NCBI GenBank assembly: GCA_905397405.1
Contig: CAJPVJ010000226.1
Span: 4,099 to 31,402, forward strand
Length of the DNA: 27,304 nucleotides
Reading direction: 5' to 3'
Origin: Oppiella nova
Taxonomy: Eukaryota > Arthropoda > Arachnida > Sarcoptiformes > Oppiidae
Both the position numbers and the translations under genes were made by a program. Positions within the stretch are counted from its first letter, which is position 1, and each line of letters starts with the position of its first letter. Under the pieces are notes generated by a model, which was not told where the DNA came from, did no database searches, and saw only the letters and a list, made by a program, of their open reading frames with translations. Below are positions 22,601 through 27,304 of this stretch, in pieces.

Positions 22601-24683
22601 GAACAGAATATATATTAAAACAACAATTTCTCTCCTCTTTCCTATCTATTCATCATTGAGTCCTTCAGTCTCTCAGTCTTTCTATTGAATGAATTTTTTT
22701 AATTAATTCCAAACCGTTTGACAACTCGTGTAAGGGTTTAGGGTTAGGGATCCTCGCTATCGCCACACATATATCACACAAAAGCTAATAGTTTTTGGCT
22801 TTAATTGAAAGCACATAAACTCGCAAATAATTTGCTTTTCTCTCTATCATTTTATCGACTAATTATAATTAACTGAACAAAAAATTTCTATCACTTTATA
22901 TGTGAAATGAAACAAAAGTTTATTTTGTCAATAAATTGTGCTTTATTATTTTTCATAAAAAACTACCAGAGATTTGAATACATGTTTTAATAAGTCATTT
23001 ATATTCTATTTTGTGACCAAAATTATATCAAAAGTACTCATAATTAAAAAATATGAGAGAAATGTTTTCATTGAATATTTAGCAAGAATTAGATAAACAT
23101 TGAAATTAATGCTTTCATTCTTGACGTCACTTCTTGTTTCTCCTAATCTTAAACACATTATAATTATTATTATATTTATTATAATTAGTAAAATTCATGT
23201 GTTATTAAACATATAGTTGGGGTCGGGATGTGTGTCTCCCTGTGAAAAGTGCATGAATGATATCATCAGTAATTAGATCCAAATTGTCTATTGATTTCCG
23301 TTCATGCGATTAATTCTTATTTTTAATTTTATTTTAGTTTTTCATATGTTTTACTCAATTATATAATTTTCATTTATTTGTATTTTACTCTCAATTTCAA
23401 AAGTTGATTAACTCCTAATTATAAAACATTTACAAATTGCGTCAAAAGTTTTAAGTATAATAATCACAAAATTCTGTTACATTTTATAATCAAAGAACAA
23501 TATATCAAAAAATATTAAGTTTTATTCAAACACAATTCATACAAAAATTGTCTAATGATTTTAATTTCGATTTAATTGACCTTTATATTCGTACCACTTC
23601 AAGCATGAAAAATGATTTTAATTATTTAGACTTAAAAATTAATTGATTACTGAATATCAGAGATAGCATAGAATGAGACTTTTGTTTCTCAGTGTTTATT
23701 ATTAGGAAAACTTGAAAAGAGTAGAGAATCTGAAAAATGATTTTAAGTAAACAACAACCAGAAGGTCCTCAAACTCGTGCCTTCGACTCAATTATTAAAG
23801 AAATATATAAATATAAATCAATTAATTTTTGTAATGAAATAAAAGTTAACGCCTAAACATAAAACTTAGCGAAATTGTAGATGAAGTGAGAAAATAATCT
23901 AATTTCAAAACATTCAATTGATATACAAATATATAAATAAAAGCCATTTTCTGATACAATGATAAACAAGAAATAAAAGAATTTCTTATTTTTTCACTAA
24001 TAAAATCTAAATAAAATGTTTATTATAAATATTATATACGAAGAAATAAATGTAATCTTTGATGAAAAGGTTGTCCATCTTCTTAATCATATCGGCTATC
24101 GTTTCCCCCTTTTTTCAAATCAATGATAAATATCTCAAATTTTAAACTATTATCAACATTGATATTAATTTTTATCTCAATTAAAATTCTTATTATTGTA
24201 TAAAAGTTTCTTAACACTGGTCACGGATTGATTGATACAAATATTCAATTGTTTTTAAACAAAATATATTCAATAAAAAGATTTAAGAGTATTTGTATGA
24301 ATAAAATAGGTTTGAGTTGAACTAAAATTGAGTGTTTTTTATAAACGGGTTTTCAAATATGAAAATGAAAAGAGTTTTTATTTTTTCTAATAATTGGTAT
24401 TTCATTTATATTTGTTTTGTGTGTAAAGCGAATGGTTTTCCGAATGATTAACCCTCGTGAAAATTAAATTCACATTTTTTTAATTGCGGTATTAATTCAG
24501 ACTTTAATTTTATAATATTGTAATCAATTTTTGAACAATAATTTTACTTTTTTAGTGTCTATATTACCGGTGGTTTCATTTTCGGTGTATTTTTTATAAT
24601 ATAAAATTTTGTTTAAACACAACTAATTGTAATGTTTAATTCAATAAAATACTGTCAAAACTGAATCAAATTGAAAAAGATTT

Positions 24684-24718
24684 CATATATATATATATAG
24701 GAATATATATATATATTC
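24684..24718. repeat. (AT)n tract with an 18-bp perfect palindrome
   Basis: Two AT runs separated by AGG. 24701-24718 (GAATATATATATATATTC) is a perfect palindrome that could extrude as a cruciform. No function is evident. Confidence 0.85.
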
Positions 24719-24936
24719 AGGAATAGTCTAATAAATCGAGATAAAGATTATTCTTTAAATGATAGATAAATAAACAGAAATCAATTGGAAATCTATTTGA
24801 TTCGTACCTATCATTGAAATGCAGTATTTCTCTTGAATTATCAATAATTGAAACAATGTTTGGTTTTATATCTATTTTCACTCTTTAAGAGCAAATAACG
24901 AAAGAAAACTTCTTTTCAATTTTGCTCTTAAAAACT

Positions 24937-25191
24937 CTTTCAACTTTTTATGTTTATATTGATTTATATATGAGTTTATATTATTGGAAACCGCAGTAAT
25001 ATTTTATAATTTATGATTTGATTGTATGGATAAAGAGAAAGAAAACACTTTTGAATTGAAAGTACTTTCAACTTTTTATGTTTATATTGATTTATATATG
25101 AGTTTATATTATTGGAAACCGCAGTAATATTTTATAATTTATGATTTGATTGTATGGATAAAGAGAAAGAAAACACTTTTGAATTGAAAGT
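24937..25191. repeat. Perfect 128-bp tandem duplication
   Basis: 24937-25063 is repeated without a single difference at 25065-25191, with a period of 128 bp. The unit is AT-rich and contains no recognisable coding content. Complete identity means a very recent event, or an assembly duplication. Confidence 0.96.
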
Positions 25192-27304
25192 CTGTAATGT
25201 ATTGAATTGAATGGAAAACATTTGATTTATAATAATAACAGAAAATGCGTTAAAACCTGCGTTTAGACGGAGTTATGGAAAGTGAAAACCGATAGCAAAG
25301 AGATATTTTCCAATTTTCACTGCCCTTAAGGTTCAGTCAATACATTTTTATATTGAGATAAAATTGAAAATAAAGTAAATTCTGTGTTAAACATTAAAAG
25401 CAAACTATTGTATAAAAATGAAATTAAAGCCAATGTGTTCAACAATAATATACTTTTCAATACTTTTTTGCACTTTCGAGTGAAGTCCTCAGAAAATATA
25501 ATAAAACATAATTATGTCATCATTTGAGAGAGAAAAGTATGTTTTTGTATGTTAACAAAATAATTTGCCATAAGTTTGTTTGTGTAGTGAATTTGATATG
25601 AATTTGAATAAATTTGATGATATCATATAAAGGGCCAAAACATTTCTATATTGCAAACAACATAACAAATAAAATCTCATAAACTTTATAATATAATACA
25701 TGTATTGACTGTTCATTACTAAACGCATCTCTTCTATGAATTTTTGCATTCAATTCACACAAACACTAAATTATAAGTAAAAATCAAAATTAATTTTATT
25801 GTAAAACAATAGTTTCTAAAATGTCTAATCAAATGGAAATCATGTGAAAGGTATTGGTTTGAAAGTAAATGTAATGAATGAATAAAATGATTGTAAGACT
25901 TGAAGAATATGATCGATTCTCCAAAAGACTAAAAAAGTGGAAACCCTTTAACATTAAGAAAATCTGTATCTAAAGGATTCGGTTTGTAAATGGTTTGCAA
26001 ATTTGCTCACATATTATGTATAAAACAAAATAAATTGTGTTGTTAATATATATTTATTATTAATTATTATGATTAGTGATGCACTCAATTCAGTTGAAAA
26101 AAGATTAATAAAATAAGTATTGAAAAAATCTTTTTATCATTTCTTTCAAACAAAAAGTTGTCATTAATTTCTAGATTTACTTCAAGTATTGATAATTTGT
26201 AATCTCTTTTTTGTTTTGTGTTTTCCATTCAATTATAATTTCTTATTATTTAAGTTAAACATAATTTTTATTCGTTTTCAAAGATTTTAACTATTTTTGA
26301 CATTCAGTCGATAACTGAAAACCAATTGCTGAGTAAAAAGAGGCGATTCTTATATCGTTCACAGAATCAGTTTCAGTCATTTCATACAAACATACATTTA
26401 ATCAGAAAATGTGTCTATTTTTCATGAAATTTAGAGATTAATTGTTTGAAATCATTTTTGTCATTTAATTCATGTTTTATAACGAATGACTGAAACTCTT
26501 ATTTAAAGAGACGGTAAATGTTATGAATTAAGAAAGTAACGCATTATTTGTCTTATATTTTATCACAAATTGATTTATTTTATTGAATCACATTTTGCTG
26601 TTAATATAATCATTAAACAAAAACCAATCAATCAATTATTATGTAATTTTTAAACAAACAAATAAAATCTGTGGTAATTATTATTAAGTTTTGTGTTTCA
26701 TATGATTTTACTTTTATTTGTTGACAATTTTATTTCAATTCGTAAACTAGAAAACAAACCTACAATGGAAATGTGTGCAAGGTAATTATATTCTAATCTA
26801 AATTTACAAATAAATATGACTTGAGAAATTATACAACTGTATAAGGGTAAGTTTTCAAAATTTCACAGTAATCCATTGATAACATATCAAACAAGGTATA
26901 CTATGTTAAGTGTTAACTTACCCTTTCAGACCATCAGTTTGCGACTCGATTAGGATTTATTAATAAATTTTGATTCAGAATTGCTAAATATACCTAGTAC
27001 CCTAACTAACATACGGTAGTCATTTGTATGCAATTTTCTATTCATTTAAAATTGGGAAACATTCAAAGATCCTGAATTTTGTATAGAGATAATTATAATT
27101 AAATAATTTGATGAGACATTTGATTGAAAACAAAAGAATTTATATTAAAGTATAAATCCAATGTCTTGATCAATTTGCAATTACAAATGATTTACAGTAC
27201 AGGTAAATATAATTGAAATATAAAATGTGTAGAATTTTTAGATAATATACCAAAGAAAACATTTTCTATAATTTTAAATACGTGAATGAATTTGTATAAC
27301 AATA
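25192..27304. other. AT-rich non-coding flank, no gene seen
   Basis: Nothing recognisable to the end of the window. One open - strand frame (25552-25749) is AT-driven and lacks domain features. Confidence 0.55.

Larger units (their letters stand above)
19050..24936. other. AT-rich non-coding flank, no gene seen
   Basis: No recognisable protein or RNA gene. Open frames are short and AT-driven. Unlike the upstream side, no long TC/GA tract is present. Slightly GC-richer patches at 20880-21330 and 22550-22780 hold nothing identifiable. Confidence 0.55.

Noticed and set aside
22734-22749. TTAGGG-like telomere repeat
   Set aside because: Only about two units, inside unique sequence; arthropod telomeres usually use TTAGG, so chance is the better explanation.

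Overview
The window looks like arthropod nuclear DNA. It is very AT-rich, full of simple repeats, and holds one clear protein-coding gene that stands out as a GC-rich island. That gene (16320-17996, + strand) encodes a 558-residue protein with five zinc fingers. Finger spacing, linkers and the odd fifth finger match Kruppel, the gap-class segmentation repressor of insects and other arthropods. Wording in the finger block (for example a KGEKP fourth linker and a basic RRGRRPK stretch after the fingers) looks chelicerate to me, possibly a mite, but I cannot prove the lineage without a search.

Layout: 1-13500 is non-coding, AT-rich sequence dotted with long (TC)n/(GA)n tracts. An 86-bp unit sits twice (12434-12519 and 12803-12888), each copy directly after a TC tract. 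13780-14847 is a recent direct tandem duplication (513 and 554 bp) with an internal 9-bp minisatellite that differs in copy number. At 15488-15566, inside a TC-rich tract, lies an inverted 79-bp copy of exactly one zinc finger (finger 2) of the Kruppel gene, 78/79 identical, 1.4 kb upstream of its source. 15626-16319 is the probable leader region, with a candidate splice acceptor and a short upstream frame that is in frame with Kruppel. After the gene, 17997-27304 is AT-rich with no recognisable gene; it contains a perfect 128-bp tandem duplication (24937-25191). No long GA/TC tract occurs downstream of the gene.

The window is best read as one developmental regulator with large non-coding flanks that may carry its enhancers. 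The most striking signal is the microsatellite-bounded antisense copy of one Kruppel finger. Together with the second microsatellite-bounded duplication, it suggests that GA/TC tracts act as sites for short templated insertions here. I found no tRNA, rRNA, CRISPR array or recognisable transposon coding sequence.
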